Positions 49,584 to 61,194 are shown, counted from the stretch's first letter. The stretch: DNA of 64,000 nucleotides from Pyruvatibacter mobilis (GCF_012848855.1 NZ_CP051630.1:723501-787500); one strand, 5' to 3'. Made by a program: numbers and translations. Notes: generated from the sequence alone by a model not told the origin.

Positions 49584-50957
49584 CTATTCGGACACGGACA
49601 CGATTTCGACGGAGTCGATATTGATCAGCACTTCGCCGTCGGCCTGCTTCCACTTGCCGATCAGGAAGGCGATCTCGCCCGGCGCGCGCAGGGAAGTGAG
49701 CGGGTCGGTCTCGACGACGATCTTCGTGCCGTCTTCTGCGACCTCACCCCGGTCGAAGCTCACATGGTAGCTGCGGCCGCGCTTGTGCAGGGACAGGCGG
49801 ATTGGGCGGGTCTCATTCTCCGTCAGCTCACTTGTCAGGCGTTCCGCCGACATGCCGGCACCGCAGCCAATGGCATTGCCGATGACGGGGCGCTCGAACT
49901 TGGTGATCGTGCCGCCGGAGTTCTTGTAGATGCCGACGCCGGCATGGCTGCAGCCGCAGCATCCGGCATTGCTCCAGAAGCGGCCGGCAAGATAGTTGGC
50001 GCTATCCTTGAAGAGGCCGAAGGTGACGTTGTCCTTGCCGGTCTTGAACTCGCCGGTGAAGGTGAAGTGGGCATCCCAGTCACCCTTGGGCAGGTCGCGC
50101 TTCAGGACAATGAGGTTCTGCGGTGTGTCGCTGTTGAACCCGGCAATGGTGCTGTTGATCATTAGCAGATTGCCGTCCTCGACGATGAAGGCGTCGGGGT
50201 TCGGGTTGTTGACGACCCAGTCTTCGCTCAGCTCGCTGTCGAAGCCATCGAAAAAGAACTGCGCCAGGGTGGGTTCAGCGGGTTCAGGCTCGGGCTCCGG
50301 TTCCGGGGCGGGCTCGGGGGCGGCTTCCACCACTTCCTTCACCTCGGCCAGGGCCACCTTCAGCTCATCCGCATTGCCGGCATTGTAGTAGGAGCCGTTG
50401 CCCTTTTCCGCGATACACTCAAGCTGCTCGCGGGCGGCATCATCCACGTCGAAGCCGACGGCATGCACCTTGGTGTCCACACCGCCCTTGGCAAGGTCGG
50501 CAGCAACGGCACACGGGTCGCCGCTGCAGGTCTCGATGCCGTCGGAGATGAGGATGACGTTGTTGTTGGCGTCATTGGTGGGAAACACGCCTGCGGCGGC
50601 CTGCAGCGCACCGGCGATGGGCGTCTTGCCCTTGGGCTTCAGCTCGTTGAGCTTGGCAAGAAGCGCCTCCGGCGTTTCAGCACCAAGGCCCGACAGGACC
50701 TCGATGTCGTCGCAGGCGCCTTCGGAGCGGTGGCCATAGGCGAGAAGGCCCACCGTCGTGCCCTCCGCCACATTGGCCAGGAGATCTCCCATGACCTCCC
50801 GAGCCGTCTCAATCTTCGCCGTTCCGTCGATCTGGCCCCACATGGAGTTCGACGCATCGAGAATATACACAACATTGGTCGCGGCAGCTGCGGGCAGGGC
50901 AGCGGCTGTCAGACCGGCGGAAACCAGAAATGCCGAGATGGCGGCGCGAAAACGCAT
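49584..50957 (-). CDS. Secreted VWA-domain protein with C-terminal beta-sandwich
   Basis: A 457-residue exported protein. A signal peptide (residues 1-26) precedes a von Willebrand factor A domain with MIDAS motif DASNS (Asp34, Ser36, Ser38) and further metal-site motifs (GKTPIAGAL, ISDGIETC). A Pro-Glu repeat linker (PEPAPEPEPEPEPAEP) leads to a C-terminal domain (FDGFDSELSEDW ... SLHKRGRSYHVSFDRGE) resembling concanavalin/laminin-G-like folds. That domain carries an unusual GCCGCSHAG cluster. The second of two adjacent ATGs (50957) best fits GGGGAG. VWA-MIDAS proteins bind partners through metal; the partner here may be the neighbouring secreted protein. Confidence 0.82.
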   Translation of the reverse strand: MRFRAAISAFLVSAGLTAAALPAAAATNVVYILDASNSMWGQIDGTAKIETAREVMGDLLANVAEGTTVGLLAYGHRSEGACDDIEVLSGLGAETPEALLAKLNELKPKGKTPIAGALQAAAGVFPTNDANNNVILISDGIETCSGDPCAVAADLAKGGVDTKVHAVGFDVDDAAREQLECIAEKGNGSYYNAGNADELKVALAEVKEVVEAAPEPAPEPEPEPEPAEPTLAQFFFDGFDSELSEDWVVNNPNPDAFIVEDGNLLMINSTIAGFNSDTPQNLIVLKRDLPKGDWDAHFTFTGEFKTGKDNVTFGLFKDSANYLAGRFWSNAGCCGCSHAGVGIYKNSGGTITKFERPVIGNAIGCGAGMSAERLTSELTENETRPIRLSLHKRGRSYHVSFDRGEVAEDGTKIVVETDPLTSLRAPGEIAFLIGKWKQADGEVLINIDSVEIVSVSE

Positions 50958-51366
50958 CATTCTCTCCCCAAAATGGCGTGCACCCGGCAAAACCCTAACG
51001 GCGGGGTGGTGCACCGGCAATGGATGCAGACCCCGTCGAGGTCCCGGGCGAGCAATCGCTAAATCAGGAGTACCGCCAATAATTCAGGGTTTCATCATCA
51101 ATAGTGATGATGAAATGCCGATACGGCGAATTAGCGGGTCGATGGGCGAAAAAGTGGTCTTCCGGCATGCCGCTTCCGGTTTGATTGCCATGCGGGCCCG
51201 CTGAAATACGATGACGAACAGACGGTCGCCATTGTATCCTCTGGCCGAGTTCATTCGGACGATGTGTTGGGTCTGCGGCAGGTATCAGCCGCGATTGCTC
51301 GGGGGAGCAATAGGCCGTCCATATTCGGTGCGTGGCAGGCGGTGACCCTGGCCACGGCGTAGGGCT
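50958..51366. promoter_or_regulatory. Divergent intergenic region with an 11-bp perfect palindrome
   Basis: This 409-bp region separates the VWA gene from the divergent antiporter gene. At 51090-51115 it holds TTTCATCATCA-ATAG-TGATGATGAAA, a perfect 11-bp AT-rich inverted repeat 133 bp upstream of the VWA start. Its low G+C stands out sharply from the surroundings and suggests an operator. No gene is supported here. Confidence 0.5.
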
Positions 51367-53142
51367 ATGGCAGACATTGTTTCCGGATACGTCTTCTATG
51401 AAATTTCCGCGCTGCTTGTGCTGGCCGCAGCTGTCGGCTTTGCGGGGCTGTTGCTGCGCCAGCCGCTGATCGTCAGCTTCATTGCCGTTGGCGTGCTGGC
51501 GGGACCGTCGGTGCTGGGCATTGCCCGGTCGGACGCGCATATCGACCTCTTGGCCGAACTGGGCATTGCGGTGCTGCTGTTTCTGGTGGGGCTGAAGCTC
51601 GACCTGAAGCTTGTGCGGACGCTGGGGCCGGTGGCGCTGGTGACCGGGCTGGGGCAGGTGGCGTTTACCTCTGCCTTCGGATTCCTGATCGCGCTGGCGC
51701 TTGGGTTTGACTGGGTGACGTCCGTTTATGTGGGCATTGCGCTCACGTTCTCGTCGACGATCATCATCGTCAAGCTGCTGTCGGACAAGCGCGAGATTGA
51801 CTCGCTGCATGGGCGCATCGCGCTGGGATTCCTGATCGTGCAGGACCTTGTGGTGGTCGCTGCGATGATTGTGCTGTCGGCGATCGGCCAGGGGGCGGGG
51901 GCGGCCGACGGGGAGGGCGGTCTTCTCGATGTGATGATGGTGTTTGTCTATGGGGCGGCGCTGGTCGGGCTGGTGGGGCTGTTCATCCGCTTTGTGGCAA
52001 CGCCGCTGGTGACGCGAATGGCGGCGGCGCCTGAGTTGCTGATTGCCTTTGCCATCGGCTGGGCGGCGCTTCTGGCGGCGGTGGGGCACTATCTGGGGTT
52101 CGGCAAGGAGCTGGGCGGGTTGCTTGCCGGGGTGTCGCTGGCGTCGACGCCGTTCCGCGAGGCGATTGCGGCGCGGCTGGCGGCGCTGCGGGACTTCCTG
52201 CTGCTGTTCTTCTTCATCTCGCTGGGGGCCGCGCTGGACCTTGCCATCCTCGGGGACAGTGTGGGCGCGGCGATTGTGTTCTCGCTGTTCGTACTCATCG
52301 GCAACCCGCTCATCGTGCTGATCATCATGCGCGCCATGGGCTACCGCGCCCGGACGGGATTTCTCGCCGGATTGACGGTGGCGCAGATTTCCGAGTTCTC
52401 GCTGATCTTCATGGCGATGGGGCTGTCGCTCGGGCACGTGACCGGGCAAGGCATGGGGCTTGTGACGCTTGTCGGGCTCATCACCATCGCGGCCTCCACC
52501 TACATGATTACCTATTCCCACTGGCTGTATGAGCGGATGGCACCGCTGTTGGCGCTGATCGACAAGGGGCACGGGATGCCCGAAGACTTGAGCGCTGTTG
52601 ATGTGGGGAGCAAAGCGCCGGACGTGATCGTCTTCGGGGTGGGGCGCTATGGCGGCGCGATCATGCAGCGGCTGATGAACCGGGGCGCGCATGTGCTCGG
52701 GGTGGATTTTGACCCTGTGGCGGCGGCCGCCTGGCGCAAGGCCGGGCTCAACGTCGTTTATGGTGATGCGACGGACCCGGAATATGTGGCGCATCTGCCG
52801 CTGGGAAGCCTGACATATGCGGTGGCCACCATGCCGGATCACTCGGCCTCGCTGACCCAGGATGATCCGCGGCTGGCGCTGGCTGCTGCGTTGCGCGGGG
52901 CAGGGTATGACGGGCGGATTGCGGCGGTGTGCCATCAGCCGGCGATGCGCCCGGCGCTGGAAGACGCCGGTGTCTCGCTGGTGTTGGAACCATTTCAGGA
53001 CGCCGCTGAGGAGGCGACCGATCTTATACTGGGGGCCGCACGGCCGCTGCGGATCAACCCGCAGGATCCGCTGGAGCAAATGTCACTGCCTGACGTCACG
53101 CCCAGCGACGTGCCGTCGCAAGCCAAGGAGAAGTCAGCATGA
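51367..53142 (+). CDS. CPA2 family monovalent cation:proton antiporter with TrkA-N domain
   Basis: A 591-residue membrane protein of the KefB/RosB-type CPA2 family. About twelve helices carry the Na/H exchanger domain (residues 15-385). GLKLDLK near residue 78, the AQISEFSLIFMAMGLSLG helix and an unwound helix region are recognisable. The C-terminal TrkA-N domain (DVIVFGVGRYGGAIMQRLM near 420) binds nucleotides and gates the channel. It probably exports K+ or Na+ in exchange for protons. Its last four bases overlap the universal stress protein start (ATGA). Confidence 0.92.
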   Translation: MADIVSGYVFYEISALLVLAAAVGFAGLLLRQPLIVSFIAVGVLAGPSVLGIARSDAHIDLLAELGIAVLLFLVGLKLDLKLVRTLGPVALVTGLGQVAFTSAFGFLIALALGFDWVTSVYVGIALTFSSTIIIVKLLSDKREIDSLHGRIALGFLIVQDLVVVAAMIVLSAIGQGAGAADGEGGLLDVMMVFVYGAALVGLVGLFIRFVATPLVTRMAAAPELLIAFAIGWAALLAAVGHYLGFGKELGGLLAGVSLASTPFREAIAARLAALRDFLLLFFFISLGAALDLAILGDSVGAAIVFSLFVLIGNPLIVLIIMRAMGYRARTGFLAGLTVAQISEFSLIFMAMGLSLGHVTGQGMGLVTLVGLITIAASTYMITYSHWLYERMAPLLALIDKGHGMPEDLSAVDVGSKAPDVIVFGVGRYGGAIMQRLMNRGAHVLGVDFDPVAAAAWRKAGLNVVYGDATDPEYVAHLPLGSLTYAVATMPDHSASLTQDDPRLALAAALRGAGYDGRIAAVCHQPAMRPALEDAGVSLVLEPFQDAAEEATDLILGAARPLRINPQDPLEQMSLPDVTPSDVPSQAKEKSA

Positions 53143-54209
53143 CCACGCATTCACCAAATGCCGTATCCGGCAACCGGCCCGGACTGATGTTCTCACGGAT
53201 GCTGGCCGTGTGCACCGGGGGGCCGCAGGATGTTGACGCCTTGCGCCACGTGGCGAGCCTTGCGGAGGCAGCGCGGGCGCAAGGGGCGGATCCTGTCGTG
53301 TCGGTCTTGTCGGTGGTGGAGCGCGAGCCGGGGGAGGATCTGATCCGCATCATTGGCGGGGCGTCGCAGGAGACGCTGGACGAGCTGCGGCGGCAGGAGC
53401 GGCTGGCGCATGTGCAGGCCATCATCAAGCGGGCGGGCCTGAGCGTGTCCGGCAAGCTTGAGGTTGTGACCGGCAAGATCTTTGTCGACGTCATTCGCCA
53501 TGCGGCGGCGTGGGACATCGAGCTTGTGGTGAAGCCGATGTCGCACACGTCAGCGCTGCATGCGCAGGTGTTCGGCAGCACGGACCTGCATCTGTTGCGG
53601 AAATGTCCGTGTCCGGTGTGGATCCTGCGGAAGCCGACAGGTCAGGGGGCTGCTCAAGCGCCTGAGAGGACGCCGGTGGTTATGGCGGCGGTTGATTTCG
53701 ATGCGTTTCAGACACCGGAAGATGATGCGGATGAGGTGCGCGCGCAGGATGCGCTCAACCGGGAGATCATGGTGTCAGCGCTGCGCATAGCGCTCGCGCA
53801 TGGGGCAGGGCTGGTGATCGTGCATGTGTGGCAGGCACCGGCGGAGGGGCTGCTGCAGCGGGCCTCGCCCGGCATTACCCCGGCACAGCTGAGGCATTAT
53901 GTGAAGGACGCGGAGAACCGGCACCATGCGGGGCTGGATGATCTGGCCGGTGTGGCGCGTGACATGCTGGGGAGGGTGCAGGGGACAAAGCCCTCCATCA
54001 CCACGCGCCTGCTTCAGGGGCAGCCGGAAGACGCGATTGCCGAGGAGGCCAACCGGGTGCATCCGCTGGCCCTGGTGATGGGGACGGTGGGGCGGTCCGG
54101 CATTCCCGGTGTCATCATCGGCAACACGGCGGAGGACATCCTGACCGCCGTCGACGGGGCCGTGCTGGCCGTGAAGCCGCCGGGCTTCCGCAGTCCGGTG
54201 CGTGGCTAG
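53139..54209 (+). CDS. Tandem universal stress protein
   Basis: A 356-residue cytoplasmic protein with two Usp domains (residues about 15-160 and 170-350). The second contains LALVMGTVGRSGIPGVIIGNTAEDILTAVDGAVLAVKP, the ATP-binding type motif GxxGxxGxxxGxxxE/D. The first has the degenerate form VKPMSHTSALHAQVFGSTDLHLLRKCPCPVWI. UspE-like tandem proteins are common in stress and osmotic responses. The ATGA overlap with the antiporter gene makes translational coupling likely, so it may regulate or respond to that transporter. Confidence 0.9.
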   Translation: MTTHSPNAVSGNRPGLMFSRMLAVCTGGPQDVDALRHVASLAEAARAQGADPVVSVLSVVEREPGEDLIRIIGGASQETLDELRRQERLAHVQAIIKRAGLSVSGKLEVVTGKIFVDVIRHAAAWDIELVVKPMSHTSALHAQVFGSTDLHLLRKCPCPVWILRKPTGQGAAQAPERTPVVMAAVDFDAFQTPEDDADEVRAQDALNREIMVSALRIALAHGAGLVIVHVWQAPAEGLLQRASPGITPAQLRHYVKDAENRHHAGLDDLAGVARDMLGRVQGTKPSITTRLLQGQPEDAIAEEANRVHPLALVMGTVGRSGIPGVIIGNTAEDILTAVDGAVLAVKPPGFRSPVRG

Positions 54210-54216
54210 GTGACGC

Positions 54217-56286
<2,070 letters not shown>

Positions 56287-56372
56287 TCAATAACCTCCCT
56301 GAAAGTCACAAAGGGGCGGCGCTTCTTGTTATGTGCCGCCGCCCCGCTTTTTGCGCGTCGCTGATCTACGTT

Positions 56373-57668
56373 TTAGGCCATCTTGAACTTGATGGGTACG
56401 GATTTAGGCCCGCACACGAAGTTGGCCACCATGCGCTGCGGGTCGCCATTGAGTTCCACGTGCTCGAGGCGCGGCAGCAACTCTTCCCACAGGGCGCGCA
56501 TTTCCATCCGCGCCAGGTGCTGGCCAAGGCAGATGTGGGCGCCGTGGCCGAAGGCGATGTGGCGGTTGGGCTGGCGGTCCACCTTGAAATCGAACGGGTC
56601 GTCGAACACGTCCTCGTCGCGGTTGCCGGAGGGGTAGCAGAGCATCATCCAGTCGCCCTTCTTGATCTCCTGGCCGCCGACTTCGGTGTCCTGGGTGGCT
56701 GAGCGCATGAAGTGCTTCACCGGCGTCGTCCAGCGGATGGATTCCTCGACGATCAGCGGGACGAGCTTGGGCTCGGCCTTGGCGCGGGCGAATTTCTCCG
56801 GCGACTTGGCCAGCTCCCACATGGTGCCGGCGGTGGTGGCCGATGTGGTGTCGTGGCCGGCGGTGGCGACGATGATGTAGTAGCTCATGGCTTCCAGCAC
56901 GCCGAGCGGCTCGCCGTCGATCTTGCCATTGGCTATGACGCTGGCGATGTCCTTGCGTGGGGTGGCGCGGCGGTCTTCGGTGATCGTGGTGAAGTACTCG
57001 ATGAATTCGGCGACGGTGCCGGACAGGGCTTCGAGCGCCTTTTTGGGGTCGCCGCGTTCCTCGCCGGTGCGGTTCAGTTCCGGGTCGGCGGCGCCGAACA
57101 GCTCCTGGGTGAGCTTCAGCATCTTGGGTTCATCCGCCTGCGGAACGCCAAGCAGTTCCATCACCACATGGAGCGGGTAGAGGAAGGCCACGTCCTTGGC
57201 GAAGTCGCACTGGCCGTCATTCTTGCGGCCCAGCTCTTCCATGTGATCGACGAAGGACTTGGCGATGGCGCGGACGCGGGTTTCCAGCGCCTTCAGTTCC
57301 TGCGGCATGAACTGGTCGGCGGTGATGCCGCGGTAGTTCTTGTGGTCGGGATTGTCCATCTGCACCAGCGAGCGCACGAGGTGGGGCGAGCCGCCCATCA
57401 TCTCGCGTACGGCGGCGTCGGTGTTCACATCCACCAGCGTCGTTGCCTTGTCGCCATTGTGGAACAGCTCGTTGTTGCGCTCGATATGGAGGATGTCCTT
57501 GTGCTTGGTGACGACCCAGAACGGCTCGAAGCCCTTGGGCTGCGCCACGCCCAGCGGAATGTCGCGGCGCAGGGTGGCGAAGGCCTGATCCACCCGGTCC
57601 CCGTCCTGATAGGCATAGGGGTCGACGATCGTCTGGGCGATCTCCTGGGGGATGTTGGGGTCGATCAT
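56373..57668 (-). CDS. Cytochrome P450 monooxygenase
   Basis: A 431-residue soluble bacterial P450. The heme-binding loop is FGHGAHICLGQ with proximal Cys380. The I-helix motif is AGHDTTS with the Asp-Thr pair for oxygen activation, and the ExxR motif is EESIRW. The K'/meander region contains FDFKVDRQPN. It needs external ferredoxin and ferredoxin reductase, and none is encoded in this window. The substrate is unknown; bacterial P450s of this form hydroxylate terpenes, steroids or alkyl chains. Confidence 0.93.
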   Translation of the reverse strand: MIDPNIPQEIAQTIVDPYAYQDGDRVDQAFATLRRDIPLGVAQPKGFEPFWVVTKHKDILHIERNNELFHNGDKATTLVDVNTDAAVREMMGGSPHLVRSLVQMDNPDHKNYRGITADQFMPQELKALETRVRAIAKSFVDHMEELGRKNDGQCDFAKDVAFLYPLHVVMELLGVPQADEPKMLKLTQELFGAADPELNRTGEERGDPKKALEALSGTVAEFIEYFTTITEDRRATPRKDIASVIANGKIDGEPLGVLEAMSYYIIVATAGHDTTSATTAGTMWELAKSPEKFARAKAEPKLVPLIVEESIRWTTPVKHFMRSATQDTEVGGQEIKKGDWMMLCYPSGNRDEDVFDDPFDFKVDRQPNRHIAFGHGAHICLGQHLARMEMRALWEELLPRLEHVELNGDPQRMVANFVCGPKSVPIKFKMA

Positions 57669-57795
57669 GGGGTCCTCCCGAAAAATGGACGCTGTGTGCA
57701 GTTTTTTCGATGATGGCCGGGATATGGCCCTGTTTCAACAGCTTTCGCCGCCAAACGTGGGCGAAAAGCGGGTTGTCTGCCAGTGGTTTAGCGGG

Positions 57796-57808
57796 TGACG
57801 CAGCGTCA
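57796..57808. promoter_or_regulatory. Short palindrome upstream of the P450 gene
   Basis: TGACGC-A-GCGTCA is a perfect 13-bp palindrome about 130 bp upstream of the P450 start codon. It may be an operator for an unlinked regulator. A single short site is weak evidence. Confidence 0.25.
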
Positions 57809-57914
57809 TCCGCGACTTGCAGACGAGGCGCATGCGGCCCGTTGCTGAAAAGCCGCTTTTAAGGATCGCCGGCGCGCCATGGCTTGCGCGCGCGGGGAGG
57901 GCACGGCTAAAAGC

Positions 57915-58120
57915 GGGGCGACCACCGGTTCGCTGGAGACAGCGATGAAAAGGGAATGCGGTGCGGCCTCCTGCGAGGCCCAGTCCGCAGCTGCCCCCGC
58001 AACTGTGAGCGGTGAGCGCGAAGGCCACAACGCCACTGGCATCCGTCCGGAGATATCCGGCAGCCGGGAAGGCGGTCTTCACATGGCGCTTTGACCCGCA
58101 AGCCAGGAGACCTGCCGGTG
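57915..58120 (+). promoter_or_regulatory. Cobalamin riboswitch
   Basis: The conserved elements of the B12 riboswitch occur in order: AAAAGGGAATGCGGT (57947-57962), GCTGCCCCCGCAACTGT including the B12 box (57990-58006), GCCACTGG (58032-58039), CGGGAAGG (58064-58071) and AGCCAGGAGACCTGCCGG (58101-58118). B12 binding is expected to shut off the downstream uptake operon. The 184 nt between the riboswitch and btuB would hold the expression platform; I cannot identify a clear terminator there, so control of translation is possible. Confidence 0.95.
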
Positions 58121-58304
58121 CGAGCATCGCCTAAGACGGCGCGCGGTGGGCGCGGGTCTTGCGGAGTTCCGCCTGGCGTTTGCGTTTTAACTGAAACGTG
58201 GCGCCCGGGCAGGCGGACGATGTGTTTTCCGACACTTCTCCTTCCTCGGGCCATCCGGCGTGGCTTCAGGCCTGCCGGGTCTTGAGAAGAGGGGATTGGG
58301 GCTC

Positions 58305-60356
58305 ATGGGGCTCATCACCAAACTGCGTGCCGGGACGGCACTTGTATCTGCATTTATGGGCGTCGCTATCGCTGCGCCCGCATTCGCCCAGGACGGGGCC
58401 GGGCAGGGGGGCGAGATTGATCTGGCTTCCGCTTTCGAGCTGCCGCCGATCATCACCTCCGCCAGCCGCTTGAGCGCCGGCCTATCGTCCTCCTCCGTCA
58501 CGGTGGTGGAGCGGGAAGCCATCGACCGCCATCCCGGGCTGACCATTCCGGAGATCCTGGCAACCGAAGCGGGGCTCCACATCCGCGACTTGTTCGGCAA
58601 CGGCAATGAATCCGCGACCGTGGACATCCGCGGCTTCGGTGAACAGGCCGGACAGAACGTGCTGGTGCTTGTGGATGGCCGCAAGATCAATGATCTCGAC
58701 CTGTCGGGCGTCCAGTTCTCGCTGGTGCCGCGCGCGTCCATCCAGCGTATCGAGGTGCTGCGCGGTTCGGCGGCATCGGTGCTCTATGGTGAGGGCGGCG
58801 TCGGCGGGGCGATCAATATCGTGACCCAGGGCGGCGACAAGGAAGAAGGCGTGACGCTGTCCGCCACCGGCGGCAGCTTCGGCTTCCGCCGCACGCAGGG
58901 CCTGTTCCAGTGGGGCGGCAAGCCTGCCCATGTGGCGCTGTCTGCGGATGTGACCGAGAGCGATGGCTACCGCCACAACAATGAGCTGACGCGGCAGGTC
59001 TATTCGGCCGTCGTGAGCATTGACCGGGGTGCGACGGATTATCGCCTGAGCGCGACCTACAACACCGAGGAAACGGGCCTGCCGGGCAACCGGCTGGTGG
59101 ATACATCCACCGGCCTTGACCTTGTGCGCACCAATCCGCGCGGCGCGCAGACGCCGGAAGACGGGGCCGAAGAGCGCGGCGCGCGCCTCGAGGCCGGTGT
59201 CGAAAGCCAGCTCAGTGACAGTCTCAAGCTGTCGGTCGATGCGGGCTACCGTCGCAGCGTCACCTCAAGCGACTTCCAGTTCCAGCTTGACGACCGCTCT
59301 GTCAGCACCGCCACCCTCACACCGCGCGTCACCTATTCGGGCACGCTGGGCGGCATGGCGTTCAACGCGATCACCGGCATTGACCTGTCCTACTCCCAGG
59401 GCGAGGTGGAACAGCGCTTCGTCGGCTTCCCCGGCGGCAATGACTTCGATGGCTGGCAGTCGTCCATGGCCCTCTACGGCCAGGGTGATCTGGGTCTTAC
59501 GGACCGCCTGACGCTGGACGCGGGCGTGCGGGTGATCCGTACCGAGATCAAACTGGACTCACCGCAGAATACCGCCGCGCGGGTGCGCGACAAGGAAACC
59601 AACTGGGCGGGCAATCTTGGCCTTGCCTATGACGTGACCGACGATGTGGAAGTGTTTGTCCGCGGCGGCCATGCGGTGCGGGTGCCGACCATCGACGAGC
59701 GGGTGGGCACGCGCCTTGACCCGATCACCTTCCAGCCGATCAGTTTCGATCTCGACACCCAGACCTCCTGGGATGTCGAAGTGGGTACGGAGTTCTCCGT
59801 GGGGCCGGTCGATGCCCGCGTCTCGGCGTTCCAGATCAATGTGAAGGACCAGATCGCGTTCACGCCGGATACGATCGGCACGTTCGGGTTCAACACCAAT
59901 CTTGATGACACCCGCCGCCGTGGCGTGGAGGCCGAGGCCCGCGCGCCGCTGGGCTGGGGGTTTGAGCTTGCACCGCGCGTCACCTACACCGAAGCTGAGT
60001 TCACCAAGGGGCCGTTTGACGGCAACGAGGTGCCGGTGGTGCCGGAATGGACCGGCGGCGTCGGCCTCAACTGGACGGGGGATGATGTGTGGGCTTCGCT
60101 CAACTGGCGCTATGTCGGCGATCAGCGGATGATCAATGATCAGGAAGGTATTTTCCCGGAGATCCCGTCCTATGACCTGCTCGACGTGGCGTTGGGCTGG
60201 ACCATCGGCAATGTGGCGCTCAAGGGCGAAATCCGGAATGCGCTGGATGAAGACTATTTCACCAGTGCCGCGGCGTCCGACACCAATGCCAACCGCTATG
60301 GCGCGTTCCCGCTGCCGGGGCGGGCTGCCTATGTGGAAGCATCGGTTGCGTTCTAG
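58305..60356 (+). CDS. btuB: TonB-dependent vitamin B12 receptor
   Basis: A 683-residue outer-membrane receptor that imports cobalamin with energy from TonB. The signal peptide ends at APAFAQ. The plug domain covers residues 45-165 (VDIRGFGEQAGQNVLVLVDGRKINDLDLSG, then IQRIEVLRGSAASVLYGEGGVGGAINIVT). A 22-strand barrel follows and ends in the aromatic C-terminus YVEASVAF. No clear TonB box is visible after the signal peptide. The ATG at 58305 fits the signal peptide; an upstream ATG at 58260 adds 15 residues. The B12 riboswitch upstream and btuFCD downstream give the substrate. Confidence 0.92.
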   Translation: MGLITKLRAGTALVSAFMGVAIAAPAFAQDGAGQGGEIDLASAFELPPIITSASRLSAGLSSSSVTVVEREAIDRHPGLTIPEILATEAGLHIRDLFGNGNESATVDIRGFGEQAGQNVLVLVDGRKINDLDLSGVQFSLVPRASIQRIEVLRGSAASVLYGEGGVGGAINIVTQGGDKEEGVTLSATGGSFGFRRTQGLFQWGGKPAHVALSADVTESDGYRHNNELTRQVYSAVVSIDRGATDYRLSATYNTEETGLPGNRLVDTSTGLDLVRTNPRGAQTPEDGAEERGARLEAGVESQLSDSLKLSVDAGYRRSVTSSDFQFQLDDRSVSTATLTPRVTYSGTLGGMAFNAITGIDLSYSQGEVEQRFVGFPGGNDFDGWQSSMALYGQGDLGLTDRLTLDAGVRVIRTEIKLDSPQNTAARVRDKETNWAGNLGLAYDVTDDVEVFVRGGHAVRVPTIDERVGTRLDPITFQPISFDLDTQTSWDVEVGTEFSVGPVDARVSAFQINVKDQIAFTPDTIGTFGFNTNLDDTRRRGVEAEARAPLGWGFELAPRVTYTEAEFTKGPFDGNEVPVVPEWTGGVGLNWTGDDVWASLNWRYVGDQRMINDQEGIFPEIPSYDLLDVALGWTIGNVALKGEIRNALDEDYFTSAAASDTNANRYGAFPLPGRAAYVEASVAF

Positions 60357-61194
60357 GCGCGGCCATAGGCTCAGGGCACTCGTGACGGGTGTCCTGCTGG
60401 CGGCCGGGGTGGTGCATGCCGCCCCGGCTGCAGGTGCGTCCGGCAGTGCGCCGGAGCGGATCGTCTCGATCAATTTGTGTACGGACCAGATCGTGCTGGC
60501 GCTGGACCTTGGGGAACGTCTTGTGGCGGTGTCGTCGCTGGCGACCGACCGGACGCTGTCCGTCCATTGGCGGGCGGCGGAAAGCGTTGAGGCCGTGCCT
60601 GCGGCGTTGGAGCCGATCCTGCTGCGTCAGCCTGATCTGGTCGTTGCCGGTGGCTTCGGCCATGGGCGGCTGGTGGCCCAGCTTGAGCGGCTAGGCGTTG
60701 CGGTGCTGCGGGTGCCGGAGCCAGCCAGCCTTGCTGACGTGCCCGCCGCCTATCTGGCGATGGGCCGTGCGGTGGGGGCTGAAACCCGCGCCCAGGCGCT
60801 GGCGGCGGAATTTGACGCTGTGCTGGGCGCGCCCGCAGCGCCATCCGGAACCGACGCCCTGCTGCTGGCGACCGGGCTGCTGGTGCATGGGGAGGGCATG
60901 CTGGGCGGCGACGTGCTGCGCCATGCGGGCCTTGCCAATGCGGCAATGGCACCGGCCTTTGGCGGGCAGGCCTATCTGTCGCTTGAGCGGGTCGTGGCTT
61001 CGCCGCCGGACCTGGTGCTCGTGGCGCGGGGTGAAGCCTCGGCGCCCTCACGCTCGCAGCATCTGTTCAGCCATCCGGCACTGGTCCACGGAACACGTAT
61101 CAAATCCGTGCCGCCGTCCGCGCTGATCTGCGGCACGGTGGAAACGGCACGGCTGGCGGCATCGCTTGCCGCGCCGGAAGGGCAAGCACGATGA
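60331..61194 (+). CDS. btuF: ABC transporter periplasmic binding protein for B12
   Basis: A 287-residue class III binding protein. A signal peptide (basic n-region RLRSRRGHRLR, core VTGVLLAAGVVHAA) precedes the helical-backbone lobes; RIVSINLCTDQIVLALDLGERLVAVSSL is the typical BtuF/FecB-like beginning. It collects B12 in the periplasm for the inner-membrane transporter. The start at 60331 lies 26 bp inside the end of btuB, implying translational coupling. Its stop overlaps btuC (ATGA). Confidence 0.88.
   Translation: MWKHRLRSRRGHRLRALVTGVLLAAGVVHAAPAAGASGSAPERIVSINLCTDQIVLALDLGERLVAVSSLATDRTLSVHWRAAESVEAVPAALEPILLRQPDLVVAGGFGHGRLVAQLERLGVAVLRVPEPASLADVPAAYLAMGRAVGAETRAQALAAEFDAVLGAPAAPSGTDALLLATGLLVHGEGMLGGDVLRHAGLANAAMAPAFGGQAYLSLERVVASPPDLVLVARGEASAPSRSQHLFSHPALVHGTRIKSVPPSALICGTVETARLAASLAAPEGQAR

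Noticed and set aside
51064-53079. 671-codon open frame antisense to the antiporter
   Set aside because: Low-complexity Arg/His/Gln composition and full overlap with a clear membrane protein gene.
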